From Pseudomonas alloputida (lineage in GTDB: Bacteria; Pseudomonadota; Gammaproteobacteria; Pseudomonadales; Pseudomonadaceae): a DNA stretch of 64,000 nucleotides. Location of the stretch: positions 5,554,501-5,618,500 of the forward strand of contig NZ_CP128540.1 in the NCBI RefSeq assembly GCF_021283545.2, in the 5' to 3' direction. Made by a program: the position numbers and the translations under genes. Positions 48,800 to 58,015 of the stretch are shown piece after piece. The notes under the pieces were generated by a model. The model searched no databases, was not told where the DNA came from, and saw only the letters and a program-made list of their open reading frames with translations. The stretch's first letter is position 1. Every line of letters starts with the position of its first letter.

Positions 48800-49390
48800 T
48801 CAGCCCAGCATCACCTTCAACGCCCGGCAATCCGCCGCATGCCAATCCACCAGCTCTGGCCAGGGGTTGTCCGGCAGGTTCACCAGCACCGTGCGCGCCC
48901 CCGCCGCCCGCCCGCAGTCCAGGTCAAAGCGGTAATCCCCCACCATCACCAGTTCGCTCGGCGTCACGCCCCAGGCGCTGGCAATCTTCAGCAGCCCATC
49001 CGGGCTCGGCTTGGGTGCAGCCTCGTCACGCCCGAGAATGTGTTCCACCGGGAAGCAGTCCGCCAGGCCGATGGCCTCCAGCGTTACATGCGCCAGCTCA
49101 CGCGCATTGCGGGTCAGAATACCCAGCCGGCACCCGCGCCCGGCCAACTCTCGCACCAGTTCCACCGCCCCGGTGGCCGCCGTGGAGGCCGTTGCCAGGT
49201 CCCTTTCGTGCTCCAGCAACCAGGCATGCTTGGCCGCCGCTTCCTCTGCCGGCAAGGCCGCCAGGTGGGTGAGGATGTCGTGTTCGGCCGGGATGTCCAG
49301 CGCCACCCGAATGGCGGCGAAGTCGTGCACGGCCACGGTCAGGGTGCCGTCCATGTCGAACACCCAGTTGCGCACCTCGCCCAGGCTCAT
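48800..49390 (-). CDS. HAD-superfamily hydrolase
   Basis: A 196-residue phosphatase-like protein. It has motif I VFDMDGTLT (catalytic Asp pair), motif II GILTRN, the motif III Lys in APKPSPDGL and motif IV VMVGDYRFDLDCG, as in phosphoglycolate-phosphatase-like enzymes. The cap is helical and inserted after motif I. Its start overlaps the tesB stop by 4 bp (ATGA), so the two are co-translated. Substrate unknown. Confidence 0.9.
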   Translation of the reverse strand: MSLGEVRNWVFDMDGTLTVAVHDFAAIRVALDIPAEHDILTHLAALPAEEAAAKHAWLLEHERDLATASTAATGAVELVRELAGRGCRLGILTRNARELAHVTLEAIGLADCFPVEHILGRDEAAPKPSPDGLLKIASAWGVTPSELVMVGDYRFDLDCGRAAGARTVLVNLPDNPWPELVDWHAADCRALKVMLG

Positions 49391-50256
49391 GCCCAGTCCT
49401 TGCGATGGCGAATCAGGCCTTCCTGGCTCGACGATGCCACCAGTTGCCCGGCCTGGTTGAAAATGCTGCCGCGGCAGAAGCCACGGGAATTGCCGGCCCA
49501 GGGGCTATCGGTGGCGTACAGTAGCCACTGGTCGGCGCGCAGGTTGCCGTGAAACCACAGCGAATGGTCGAGGCTGGCGATCTGCATGTCGCGCTGCCAC
49601 ACCGATTTGCCATGGGGCAGCAACGCCGTGGTCAGCAGGCCGAAGTCCGAGGCGTAGGCCAGCATGTACTTGTGCAGGGCAGGCACGTCAGGCAGGTTGC
49701 CGTCGGCGCGGAACCAGGCGTACTTCACCGGGTCGCCCGGCTTGGGGTTGAACGGGTCGCGCTCGGTGACCGGGCGGATCTCGATCGGCTTGGCGCACAG
49801 CACCTTGTCGCGGATGCGCTCGGGCAACTGGTCGGCCATGGCATGGGCCAGTTCGACTTCGGTAGGCAGGTTTTCCGGGCCGACCACGTCAGGCATCTGC
49901 GCCTGGTGCTCGAAGCCTTCCTCGTCGTACTGGAACGACGCGCTGCAGGTGAAGATGGTCTGGCCCTTCTGGATCGCCGTCACCCGCCGTGTACTGAAGC
50001 TGCCGCCATCGCGCACGCGGTCTACCGAGTACACCACTGGAAGGCTGGCATCGCCCGGGCGCAGGAAGTAGCCGTGCAACGAATGCACATGGCGCGCGTC
50101 CTCGACTGTCTGACTGGCGGCCGACAACGACTGGCCCAGCACTTGGCCACCGTAAAGCTGGCGGAAGCCCAGGTCCTGGCTACGTCCACGGAACAGGTTC
50201 TCCTCGATGGATTCGAGGCTCAACAGGTCGACCAGGTCGTCCAACACATGACTCAT
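49387..50256 (-). CDS. tesB: Acyl-CoA thioesterase II TesB
   Basis: Hydrolyses acyl-CoA to free fatty acid and CoA. The 289-residue protein has the double hot-dog fold, with LYGGQVLGQSLSAASQTV and HSLHGYFLRPGD in the first half and IASLDHSLWFHG (catalytic Asp region) in the second. Length and motifs are those of the E. coli TesB family. It is the first gene of a two-gene unit with the HAD hydrolase. Confidence 0.95.
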   Translation of the reverse strand: MSHVLDDLVDLLSLESIEENLFRGRSQDLGFRQLYGGQVLGQSLSAASQTVEDARHVHSLHGYFLRPGDASLPVVYSVDRVRDGGSFSTRRVTAIQKGQTIFTCSASFQYDEEGFEHQAQMPDVVGPENLPTEVELAHAMADQLPERIRDKVLCAKPIEIRPVTERDPFNPKPGDPVKYAWFRADGNLPDVPALHKYMLAYASDFGLLTTALLPHGKSVWQRDMQIASLDHSLWFHGNLRADQWLLYATDSPWAGNSRGFCRGSIFNQAGQLVASSSQEGLIRHRKDWA

Positions 50257-50274
50257 CGGCGGTTCTCCGTAGGA

Positions 50275-50310
50275 GCGAGCCTAGCTCGCGATGCGCCGCC
50301 CGAGCGGCGC
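50275..50310. repeat. Short palindromes upstream of tesB
   Basis: gcgagcctagctcgc (50275-50289), a perfect 6-3-6 palindrome, is followed by a gcgccgcccgagcggcgc-like hairpin. It resembles a REP-related intergenic element, preceded by the usual gtaggagc. Confidence 0.55.
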
Positions 50311-50405
50311 TCGATTTCACAGGCGCTGAACGTGTTACGGGCAAGCGCCTTCCAAGTAGGCAAATGATACAGCGTTTGTCATTCGCACCGGGCATGGCTG
50401 TGCAT

Positions 50406-50975
50406 TCAGGCGCGCAGGGTGCGCTCCCAGTGCGCGCGGTCAATGCGGTACAGCACATGCGGGCGCAGCGGGTGGCCGATGGGCAGGCGGGGGTGCTCGA
50501 AGCTGCCGTGCAGGTCCTGCTGCATGCCGATGGCTTGCATCACCTTTTGCGAAGGCAGGTTGCATTCGCTGGTGAACGACACGACCTCCTCCAGGCGCAA
50601 TTGGGCGAAAGCACAACGCAGGCAGGTCCACGCCGCTTCGCTGGCAAAGCCCAGGCCCCAGTGACGGCGTGCCAGACGCCAGCCGATCTCCACCGCCGGG
50701 GCAAAAGGCGCGTCGAAGTTGACATTGAGCAACCCGGTCATGCCGATGAACGCGCCACTGTCCTTGCGCTCCAGGGCCCACAAACCAAAACCGTACTCAT
50801 TGAAATGCCCACGCACGCGGCCGATCAACGCAGCCGCCTCAACGCGCGTCAGCGGCGCCGGAAAGTAGCGCATCACCTGCGGGTCGGCGCACAGTGCGGC
50901 AAACTCGCGCAAGTCATCGTCATGCCATTGGCGCAGCACCAACCGTGCGCTTTCCAGTTCGAGGATGGGGGTCAT
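50406..50975 (-). CDS. GNAT-family N-acetyltransferase (RimJ/RimL-like)
   Basis: A 189-residue acetyltransferase: TPILELESARLVLRQWHDDD at the N-terminus, then the acetyl-CoA binding region RRHWGLGFASEAAWTCLRCAF and a C-terminal ECNLPSQKVMQAIGM motif. This is the Acetyltransf_3/RimL pattern of enzymes that acetylate protein N-termini or small amines. The target is unknown. It stands alone and is divergent from the histidine phosphatase gene. Confidence 0.88.
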   Translation of the reverse strand: MTPILELESARLVLRQWHDDDLREFAALCADPQVMRYFPAPLTRVEAAALIGRVRGHFNEYGFGLWALERKDSGAFIGMTGLLNVNFDAPFAPAVEIGWRLARRHWGLGFASEAAWTCLRCAFAQLRLEEVVSFTSECNLPSQKVMQAIGMQQDLHGSFEHPRLPIGHPLRPHVLYRIDRAHWERTLRA

Positions 50976-51155
50976 CGGGCCTGCTCCGGTTTACCGCCTT
51001 GCAGTTTACAGCGTAGGCGCGGGCGCGGGTTTCACCCAGCCGGGAGCCGCCAAATGCAATTTTCACACGCCCTTCACCGGCCCCCGACAGGCCGCTTGGC
51101 AGGATGCCTGCCATCCACCGCCGCACCAGCCGCGGTACTGCCAACGGAGCAACGC

Positions 51156-51842
51156 ATGCTATCGAGCAACACCCTGGGGCACCCCGCCATTCATGCCCGG
51201 CGCAAGCGACGCCTGACTCGCAAAGCCGTCGGAGCCGCCCTGGGCCTGTGCATGGTCGTGGCGGCGTTGACCACCTGGCTGGCGACGAGGACGCATATCG
51301 TGGACCTTGGCAACGAGCAACAACTGAGTGACAGCGGCCTGCTGCAGGACTGGGCCGACGGTGCGGTGATCGTGATGATCCGCCACGCCGAACGCTGCGA
51401 CAGCGCCCCCGGCCCCTGCCTGGACGACCCCACGGGGATCACCCTGAGCGGCAGCCAGGCCGCTGCCCGCGTTGGCCAAGGGCTGCACCAGCTGGGCCTG
51501 AACAAAGCCGACCTGCTCAGCAGCCCGAAACTACGCACCCGGCAAACCGCACACTTCATACTGGGTCAGGCGGTGGCCAGCGAGGACTGGCTCGAAAGCT
51601 GCGACAGCCAGTTCGCCAACGAAGCGCTTGCACACAAACGCGCGGGCCACAACCTGGTGCTGGTGACTCACAACGGCTGCATCGACCACTTTGCCCGCCA
51701 GCAGCACGTTGCCGGCGGCGAACGTCAAAGCAACTATGCCAGCGCCCTGTTCGTGTCGGTGGATGGCAATGGCAAGGCACGCATCCTCGGGCGACTGAAC
51801 GAACCTGACTGGCAACGCGTATTGGCCAGCACAGGAAAATAG
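51156..51842 (+). CDS. Membrane-anchored histidine phosphatase family protein
   Basis: A 228-residue protein with a basic N-terminus and one membrane segment (AVGAALGLCMVVAALTTWLA, about residues 25-44). A branch 2-type histidine phosphatase domain facing the periplasm follows, with the catalytic RHAERCD (about 75-81), LLSSPKLRTRQTA and VLVTHNGCID. It resembles Ais/PmrG heptose-phosphate phosphatases that act on lipopolysaccharide, but no pmr genes are nearby. The ATG at 51156 follows CGGAGC. Confidence 0.85.
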   Translation: MLSSNTLGHPAIHARRKRRLTRKAVGAALGLCMVVAALTTWLATRTHIVDLGNEQQLSDSGLLQDWADGAVIVMIRHAERCDSAPGPCLDDPTGITLSGSQAAARVGQGLHQLGLNKADLLSSPKLRTRQTAHFILGQAVASEDWLESCDSQFANEALAHKRAGHNLVLVTHNGCIDHFARQQHVAGGERQSNYASALFVSVDGNGKARILGRLNEPDWQRVLASTGK

Positions 51843-51938
51843 CCTCTGTGGGAGCGGTACCGGCGCAAGAAACAGGTACTCCCATTGCAGTCACCCGTCA
51901 TGGCAAGATCAGCACTGGCCCTGATTGCGACCCCATCC

Positions 51939-52853
51939 ATGCCGTTGCCGCTGATCTACCACGAAGATTACAGCCCGGAGTTCCCCGCTGAACACCGCTT
52001 CCCGATGGACAAGTTCCGCCTGCTGCACGACCACCTGGTCGGCAGCGGGCTGACCACCGACCAGGCCCTGCTGCGCCCGGACATCTGCCCCAACGACATC
52101 CTCGCCCTGGCCCATGACCGCAGCTACATCGAGCGCTACATGAACGGCGAGCTGTCGCGCGAGGACCAGCGCCGCCTCGGCCTGCCCTGGAGCGAGGCCC
52201 TGGCCCGGCGTACCGTGCGCGCTGTCGGTGGCTCACTGCTGACTGCCGAGATGGCGCTGCAGCACGGCATCGCCTGCCACCTCGCCGGTGGCACCCACCA
52301 CGCCCATTACGACCACCCCGCCGGCTTCTGCATTTTCAACGACCTGGCGGTCATCAGCCGCTACCTGCTGGAAGCAGGCCGGGTACACCGGGTGCTGATC
52401 TTCGACTGCGATGTGCACCAGGGTGACGGCACCGCGCGCATCCTGCACGACACGCCCGAGGCCATCACCGTGTCGCTGCACTGCGAGCAGAACTTCCCCG
52501 CCCGCAAGGCACAAAGCGACTGGGACATTCCCCTGCCCCGAGGCATGGGCGACACTGCCTACCTGAAGGTGGTGGACGACGCCCTCAACTACCTGCTGCC
52601 GCTTTATCAACCCGACCTGGTGCTGTATGACGCCGGTGTCGATGTGCACAAGGACGACGCCCTGGGCTACCTGCAGCTGACCGACGCAGGCGTTGCCGCC
52701 CGTGACGAAGCCGTGCTGCGCCACTGCCTGGGCCGCGATATCCCGGTGATGGGCGTGATCGGCGGAGGCTACAGCAAGGACCGCACAGCCTTGGCCAGAC
52801 GCCACGGCATCCTTCACCACAGCGCGGCACGTGTCATAGGTTGTTCACAATGA
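51939..52853 (+). CDS. Histone deacetylase-like (HDAC superfamily) protein
   Basis: A 304-residue zinc hydrolase of the arginase/deacetylase fold (HDAC class IV-like, acetoin-utilisation type). It has GGTHHAHYDHPAGFCIFNDLAV with the active-site His pair, the zinc ligands in IFDCDVHQGDGTA, LYDAGVDVHKDDALG and the terminal IGGGYSK. Bacterial members deacetylate small acetylated amines or proteins. The ATG at 51939 gives the usual start (MPLPLIYHEDYSPEFP), although its ribosome binding site is weak; an ATG at 51900 is also in frame. Confidence 0.88.
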   Translation: MPLPLIYHEDYSPEFPAEHRFPMDKFRLLHDHLVGSGLTTDQALLRPDICPNDILALAHDRSYIERYMNGELSREDQRRLGLPWSEALARRTVRAVGGSLLTAEMALQHGIACHLAGGTHHAHYDHPAGFCIFNDLAVISRYLLEAGRVHRVLIFDCDVHQGDGTARILHDTPEAITVSLHCEQNFPARKAQSDWDIPLPRGMGDTAYLKVVDDALNYLLPLYQPDLVLYDAGVDVHKDDALGYLQLTDAGVAARDEAVLRHCLGRDIPVMGVIGGGYSKDRTALARRHGILHHSAARVIGCSQ

Positions 52854-52865
52854 CTGTGGAACCGC

Positions 52866-53465
52866 TTGTGGATAACCTGCGCGAAAGGCGCTGTAGCCCT
52901 TTACTGGCAAGGCCTGCATGACACTGGCTATTTTTTGACCAGTGCTTCCATGGGCAGCGCTGCGGTAGAATGCGCCTCTTTTCCACAGCCTGCTGCCCAC
53001 CATGCCCGATCTGACCCCCGCATCCCCTCCCCCCGCTGTCGTCATCGGTGGCGGCCCCGCCGGCCTGATGGCTGCCGAAGCACTGGCCAAGGCAGGCCTG
53101 GCGGTCGAGGTGTTCGATGCCATGCCTTCAGTGGGCCGCAAGTTCCTGCTGGCGGGTGTCGGCGGCATGAACATCACCCATTCCGAGCCCTACCCGGCGT
53201 TCGTGGCACGCTATGCCGAACGCCAAGGCGAAATCGAGGCCCTGCTACGCGACTTCGATGCGGACGCGTTGCGCCAGTGGATTCATGGTTTGGGCATCGA
53301 AACCTTCGTCGGCACCTCGGGCCGGGTGTTCCCCACCGACATGAAAGCCGCACCGTTGCTGCGTGCCTGGCTCAAGCGCCTGCGCGACAACGGGGTAGTT
53401 ATCCACACCCGCCATCGCTGGTTGGGCTGGAACACCGATGGCAGCTTGCGCATTGCTTATCCACA
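52866..53465. promoter_or_regulatory. Cluster of DnaA-box sequences
   Basis: The consensus TTATCCACA occurs exactly at 52866-52874 (minus orientation), 53399-53407 and 53457-53465. TTTTCCACA, also within TTWTNCACA, lies near 52979-52987. The first and last-named lie upstream of the flavoprotein gene, the others inside it. Function is not shown; it may titrate DnaA or regulate the gene. Confidence 0.5.
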
Positions 53466-54240
53466 GGGCGAGCGTCAGGTGAAAGCCTCGGTCGTGGTGC
53501 TGGCGCTGGGTGGTGCCAGCTGGGCGCGCCTGGGTTCTGACGGCAGCTGGCAACCGCTGCTGGCAGAACGGGCTGTGGATATCTCGCCTTTGCAGCCGAG
53601 CAACTGCGGTTTTGAAGTAGCGGGCTGGAGCGCGCTACTCAAGGACAAGTTCGCGGGCGCACCGCTGAAGAACATCGCCCTCAGCGTCCCGGGCAGCGCA
53701 CCGCGCAAGGGCGAGTTCATTCTCACCGCTCAAGGCGTGGAAGGCAGCCTGGTGTATGCCTGGTCGGCACCGGTCCGCGAGGCCATTCACCGTGAAGGCC
53801 GCGGGGTGTTGTTGCTCGACCTGCTGCCGGACAAGCCTGTGGACAAGATTGCCCAGGCATTGGCCAAACCACGCGGTTCACGCTCCATGGCCAAGCACCT
53901 GCACAGCCAGCTGGGGATTGATGGGGTCAAGGCCGCACTGCTGCGCGAACTGACCGATCAGGCGACCTTTGCCGACGTTGATGCTTTGGCCCGGGCCATC
54001 AAGGCATTGCCCATCACCCTGGTACGCACGCGGCCGCTGGATGAAGCGATCAGCAGTGCCGGCGGGGTCCGCTTCGAGGGCCTGGATGAGGGGTTGATGG
54101 TCAAGGGCATGCCGGGGGTGTTCTGTGCCGGCGAGATGCTGGACTGGGAGGCGCCGACCGGGGGGTATCTGCTCACGGCGTGCTTTGCCAGCGGCTTGCG
54201 CGCCGGACGGGCAGCGGCGGATTGGGTGCAGGCTTCCTGA
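53002..54240 (+). CDS. HI0933-like flavoprotein (TIGR03862 type)
   Basis: A 412-residue FAD protein. It has a dinucleotide-binding fold at the N-terminus (AVVIGGGPAGLMAAEALAKAG), then VGRKFLLAGVGGMNITHSEP typical of the BaiN/HI0933 family. The C-terminal FAD segment is GVFCAGEMLDWEAPTGGYLLTACFASG. The function is unknown; relatives have been linked to NAD(P)-dependent reductions. It lies in the same direction as the deacetylase-like gene, with a DnaA-box cluster around its start, and converges on rhlE. Confidence 0.88.
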   Translation: MPDLTPASPPPAVVIGGGPAGLMAAEALAKAGLAVEVFDAMPSVGRKFLLAGVGGMNITHSEPYPAFVARYAERQGEIEALLRDFDADALRQWIHGLGIETFVGTSGRVFPTDMKAAPLLRAWLKRLRDNGVVIHTRHRWLGWNTDGSLRIAYPQGERQVKASVVVLALGGASWARLGSDGSWQPLLAERAVDISPLQPSNCGFEVAGWSALLKDKFAGAPLKNIALSVPGSAPRKGEFILTAQGVEGSLVYAWSAPVREAIHREGRGVLLLDLLPDKPVDKIAQALAKPRGSRSMAKHLHSQLGIDGVKAALLRELTDQATFADVDALARAIKALPITLVRTRPLDEAISSAGGVRFEGLDEGLMVKGMPGVFCAGEMLDWEAPTGGYLLTACFASGLRAGRAAADWVQAS

Positions 54241-54282
54241 CAGATTGCCGGGCTCATGCGGGAGCGGCCTTGCGTCGCGAAA

Positions 54283-54299
54283 GGGCCGCAAAGCGGCCC
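54283..54299. terminator. Hairpin between the flavoprotein gene and rhlE
   Basis: The perfect 7-bp stem gggccgc/gcggccc with an aaa loop lies in the 67-bp convergent gap. It has no T-run. It may be part of a REP-like element (gggagcggccttgcgtcgcgaaag precedes it). Confidence 0.55.
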
Positions 54300-54307
54300 C
54301 CAAAATC

Positions 54308-55639
54308 TCACGGCTTACGCTTGCGCGGCCCACCATTGAAGCTCGGCACCTTGCGTACAGCCTTCACCGCCGGTTCCGCACTGGCCGCTTCAGTGCTGTC
54401 CATCCAACGCCCCAGCCCGCGCTTGGCGCTGTTTTCTTTCGGCTTCTTGGGCTTCTTCGGTTTCTTGATAACCTGCCCACTGGCATCGGTCATCGGCACC
54501 CGGTGCTCGGGGATGAAATCCGGCTCTTCATGGCGCGGCAGGGTCTGCCGGGTCAGCACTTCAATGGCCGCCAGCAGTTGCACTTCATCCGCACACACCA
54601 GCGAAATCGCCTCGCCCTTGTTGCCCGCCCGCCCGGTACGCCCGATGCGGTGCACGTAGTCTTCGGCAACGATCGGCAGGTCGAGGTTGACGACCAGCGG
54701 CAAGTCATCGATATCCAGGCCACGGGCCGCCACATCGGTCGCCACCAGCACTTGCACCTCACGGGCCTTGAAGCTGTCCAGCGCACGCTGGCGGGTTGCC
54801 TGTGGGCGGTCACCGTGGATGCCGTCGGCATTCACGCCTTCGGCCAGCAAGCGCTCCACCAGCTGATCGACGCCATTGCGGGTCTTGGCGAACACCAGCA
54901 CCTGCTTCCAGCGCTGCTTGCGCAGCAGGTGGCAGAACAGGTCAGCCTTGCGCTTCTTGTCCACAGGCACCAGCCACTGCTTGACGCTGGCGGCCGTGGC
55001 GTTGCGCGGGCTCACTTCGATACTGAGGGGGTCATTCAGCGCCAGCCCCGCCAGCATGCGAATCTGATCGGAGAAGGTGGCGGAAAACAGCAGCGTCTGG
55101 CGCTTGCGCGGCAGTGCCGCGTACACCGACTGCAGCTCTTCGGCAAAGCCCAGGTCAAGCATGCGGTCGGCTTCATCCAGCACCAGGGTCTGCACCTGGT
55201 TGAACTTCACGGCGTTCTGCCGGAACAGGTCGAGCAAGCGGCCAGGGGTAGCCACCAGCAGGTCGACACCCCGGCGCAGGCGCATCATCTGTGGATTGAT
55301 ACTGACCCCGCCATACACCGCGTAAGTAGTCAGCGGCAGGTTCTCGGCGTATTCGCGCACGTTGTTGTGCACCTGCTCGGCCAGCTCGCGAGTGGGTACC
55401 AGCACCAAGGCGCGGATCGAGTTGCTGGCCACCTTCTCGCCCTCCAGCGCCAGGCGCTGCAGCACAGGCAGGGCAAAGCCTGCGGTCTTGCCGGTACCGG
55501 TCTGGGCTGCGGCCATCAGGTCGCGGCCGGCCAGCACGGCGGGGATGGCTTTGGCCTGCACCGGGGTCGGGGTGGTGTAGTCCAGTTGCTGCAGCGTGCG
55601 CAGCAGCGGTTCGATCAGGCCGAGTTTGGCGAAATTCAT
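54308..55639 (-). CDS. rhlE: DEAD-box ATP-dependent RNA helicase RhlE
   Basis: A 443-residue RNA helicase for ribosome assembly and RNA decay. It has the Q motif TTPTPVQAKAIP, motif I AQTGTGKT, Ia PTRELAEQ, motif II DEAD (LVLDEADRMLD), motif III SAT, and motif VI HRIGRTGRAG. A Lys/Pro-rich C-terminal tail (IKKPKKPKKPKENS) is typical of RhlE. The ATG at 55637-55639 (MNFAKLGLIEPLL) was chosen over an upstream in-frame codon because the family starts here. Confidence 0.93.
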   Translation of the reverse strand: MNFAKLGLIEPLLRTLQQLDYTTPTPVQAKAIPAVLAGRDLMAAAQTGTGKTAGFALPVLQRLALEGEKVASNSIRALVLVPTRELAEQVHNNVREYAENLPLTTYAVYGGVSINPQMMRLRRGVDLLVATPGRLLDLFRQNAVKFNQVQTLVLDEADRMLDLGFAEELQSVYAALPRKRQTLLFSATFSDQIRMLAGLALNDPLSIEVSPRNATAASVKQWLVPVDKKRKADLFCHLLRKQRWKQVLVFAKTRNGVDQLVERLLAEGVNADGIHGDRPQATRQRALDSFKAREVQVLVATDVAARGLDIDDLPLVVNLDLPIVAEDYVHRIGRTGRAGNKGEAISLVCADEVQLLAAIEVLTRQTLPRHEEPDFIPEHRVPMTDASGQVIKKPKKPKKPKENSAKRGLGRWMDSTEAASAEPAVKAVRKVPSFNGGPRKRKP

Positions 55640-55694
55640 GGCAATACCGTCAGGGGGTTCAGCGAAGGCGGCAAGTTTACCGCATCGCCCCTGC

Positions 55695-56615
55695 CTACTT
55701 GCAGATTTCACCTTTCAACGGTTGTACAGGTTCAGGCGCCTTGCGCCACTGCGGCAGGCCGATCAGCACCACCGCGCCGATGATCACTGCCATCGCCACA
55801 CACTCTTCAGCGCCAATCTGCTCACCGGCAAAGACGATCCCTAGCAGCACCGCCACCGCCGGGTTGACGTAGGCGTAGCTGGTGGCCGCTGCCGGGCGCA
55901 CGTGCTTGAGCAGGTACATGTAGGCACTGAACGCCAGGATCGAACCGAAGAACACCAGGTAGGCCAGCGCCCCCCAGCCAGCGGCGGTCGGCAGCTGTGT
56001 CATGCGTTCGCCCGATAGCACACTGCCCAGCAACAGCACCGCACCCCCGACCAGCATTTCCGCTGCGCTGGCCATCGGCCCCTGAGGCAGCGGCAAGGTC
56101 TTGCTCCACACCGAGCCGAACGCCCAGGACGCCGCCGCGAAGATGATCAGCGCCGCACCTATCGGGCTTGCCTGCAGGTTGGAGCCCAGGTTCAGCAGGC
56201 CGATGCCCACCAGCCCAAGGGCTATCCCTGCCCATTCCAGCTTCGAATTGCGGTGCCCGAACAACAGGCCGAACAGCAAGGTGAAAAGCGGCACCGTCGC
56301 CACCGCCAAAGCCGCCACGCCCGAAGCCACGCCGGCATGCTCGGCCACGGTCACCCCGCCGTTGCCACAGCTGAGCAACAAGAAACCGATCGCCCCTGCC
56401 GCCCGCCATTGCGGCCAGGTAGGTGCCGGCACGCCGCGCCAACGCAGGAAGCCGTACAGCAGCCCACCGGCGATCAGGAAGCGCACACCGGCCATGAGCA
56501 TCGGAGGCCAGCTCTCGACGCCGATGCGAATGAACAGGTAAGTAGAACCCCAGACCAGATACAGGGCCAGGAAGGCGCCAATCAGCAGCAGCGGGAAACG
56601 ACGGGAGGCAGGCAT
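55695..56615 (-). CDS. yedA: EamA/DMT-family transporter, YedA-like
   Basis: A 306-residue inner membrane protein with ten membrane segments in two EamA repeats. It starts MPASRRFPLLLIGAFLALYLVWGSTYLFIRIGVE, the YedA signature (WGSTY), and has TSYAYVNPAVAVLLG in the second repeat. YedA-type proteins are drug/metabolite exporters of uncertain substrate. It lies 55 bp upstream of rhlE in the same direction. Confidence 0.88.
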   Translation of the reverse strand: MPASRRFPLLLIGAFLALYLVWGSTYLFIRIGVESWPPMLMAGVRFLIAGGLLYGFLRWRGVPAPTWPQWRAAGAIGFLLLSCGNGGVTVAEHAGVASGVAALAVATVPLFTLLFGLLFGHRNSKLEWAGIALGLVGIGLLNLGSNLQASPIGAALIIFAAASWAFGSVWSKTLPLPQGPMASAAEMLVGGAVLLLGSVLSGERMTQLPTAAGWGALAYLVFFGSILAFSAYMYLLKHVRPAAATSYAYVNPAVAVLLGIVFAGEQIGAEECVAMAVIIGAVVLIGLPQWRKAPEPVQPLKGEICK

Positions 56616-56754
56616 GGGGGAAACTCGAAATCCGTTTACGGGTGCCTCAGTTTAACGGCCTGCCTGGGTGAAGGGACGTTACAGAACGGGTTCAATTGAG
56701 CGGCACAATTCTGGTGCGTTCGACGTAGGCGACCCTCCCCCCGACGTTCACTGG

Positions 56755-57366
56755 CTAATCCCTGCAGTACTTGGCCAGCGCTTCGCGCAGCTTCGCAGCC
56801 GGGGTTTTCTGCAGCCGGCAAAGCAGCTCGTGCGACAGTTGCTGAACCCCGTGGTCCTGGCGCAATACACCCGCCAGATACTGCAGCAGGTTGGCGGCCA
56901 TTTCGGCATCGGCCATGGCCCGGTGCGCGGTCCCCGTGTCCGGCAACCCAGCCCAGCGTGTCAAAGTGCCCAGCTTGTGGTTCGGCGCGGCGGGCAGCAG
57001 GCGCCGGGACAGCAACAGGGAACACGCGAAGGGCTGGCTGCGGCTGCGGCCAATACGGCCCAGCTCGTAGTCCCAGAACTTCTGGTCGAAAGCAGCGTTG
57101 TGCGCCAACAATGGGGTGCCACCGACGAACTCGGCCACCTCGTTCATCACTTTCTCCACCGGCGGCGCACTGCGCAGCATGGCGGTGGTAATGCCGGTCA
57201 GCCCTGCGACGAAGGCCGGCACCGGCACGCCAGCATTCATCAGGCTCTGGTAGCGCTCGACAATGCGCCCACCCTCAAGCATTACCACCGCCACCTCGGT
57301 GGCACGGCAGCCGGTACCGGGGGAAATACCGGTGGTTTCAAAGTCGATGACAGCGATACGTTCCAT
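56755..57366 (-). CDS. DnaQ-like 3'-5' exonuclease
   Basis: A 203-residue DEDDh exonuclease. It has Exo I VIDFETTGIS (Asp, Glu), Exo II LLAHNAAFDQKFWD (Asp), and Exo III with HRAMADAEMAANL (His, Asp). The C-terminal extension is helical. It resembles DNA polymerase III epsilon/RNase T-type enzymes found as a second copy in pseudomonads. It is translated just after the NYN gene, 9 bp apart, so the two form an operon, possibly acting together on nucleic acid. Confidence 0.9.
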   Translation of the reverse strand: MERIAVIDFETTGISPGTGCRATEVAVVMLEGGRIVERYQSLMNAGVPVPAFVAGLTGITTAMLRSAPPVEKVMNEVAEFVGGTPLLAHNAAFDQKFWDYELGRIGRSRSQPFACSLLLSRRLLPAAPNHKLGTLTRWAGLPDTGTAHRAMADAEMAANLLQYLAGVLRQDHGVQQLSHELLCRLQKTPAAKLREALAKYCRD

Positions 57367-57375
57367 GAAAAGACC

Positions 57376-57855
57376 TTAGTGTTTGAGCAACAGCGCGCCT
57401 TCGATGGGCACGTAGCGGGTGGCAGCACGGATCAGTGACAACGCCGTCAGCCCCGGCACGCCATACACCACCGCTTCGGTGCCATGGCGCTGGATTACCC
57501 GCTCCAGCAGCAAGTCGAAATCACCGTCGCCGGAGGCCAGCACCACCTGGTCGACCCGGCTGGCCGCGTCGATCACATCCAGGGTAATGCCCACATCCCA
57601 GTCACCTTTGGCCGAGCCATCACTGCGCTGGATGAACGGTTTGAGGCGCACCTCGAAACCGAGGTTGCGCAAGATCTGCTGGAACTGCTGTTGTTTGCTG
57701 TCGCCACGATCGATGGCATAGGCCACGGCCTCGACGATCTGGCCTTCGCGGCTGACATCGGCCCACAGGGCGGTGTAGTTGAAATGGCAGCCGTGGGCCT
57801 GGCGCACGGTGTAGTAGAGGTTCTGCACATCGGCGAACAGCGCGATCTTTTTCAC
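57376..57855 (-). CDS. NYN-domain (LabA/DUF88-like) protein
   Basis: A 159-residue PIN-like NYN domain protein. It has conserved acidic positions in IALFADVQNLYYTV, GDWDVGITLDVIDAAS and VVLASGDGDFDLLLERV, the usual Asp set for a metal-dependent nuclease. It starts MKKIALFADVQ. LabA-like proteins are presumed RNases. It is upstream of the DnaQ-like exonuclease, with a REP pair between it and the next gene. Confidence 0.9.
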   Translation of the reverse strand: MKKIALFADVQNLYYTVRQAHGCHFNYTALWADVSREGQIVEAVAYAIDRGDSKQQQFQQILRNLGFEVRLKPFIQRSDGSAKGDWDVGITLDVIDAASRVDQVVLASGDGDFDLLLERVIQRHGTEAVVYGVPGLTALSLIRAATRYVPIEGALLLKH

Positions 57856-57904
57856 CTGGGAACCTCATTTTTGGCCTGGAGTGCCGGGGGGCTGCTGCGC
57901 AGAC

Positions 57905-57971
57905 CTTCGCGGACACGCCCGCTCCCACAGGTATCGCGCGTACACCCGTGGGAGCGGGCGTGCCCGCGAAG
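57905..57971. repeat. Inverted pair of REP elements
   Basis: Two facing copies with core gcccgctcccac (57905-57928 and 57948-57971) match over 24 bases with one difference. They lie between the DUF2076 and NYN genes. Confidence 0.85.
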
Positions 57972-58015
57972 GGGCGCAAAGCGCCCCCGGAAATGCCAGC
58001 AGTATGCCAGACCTG

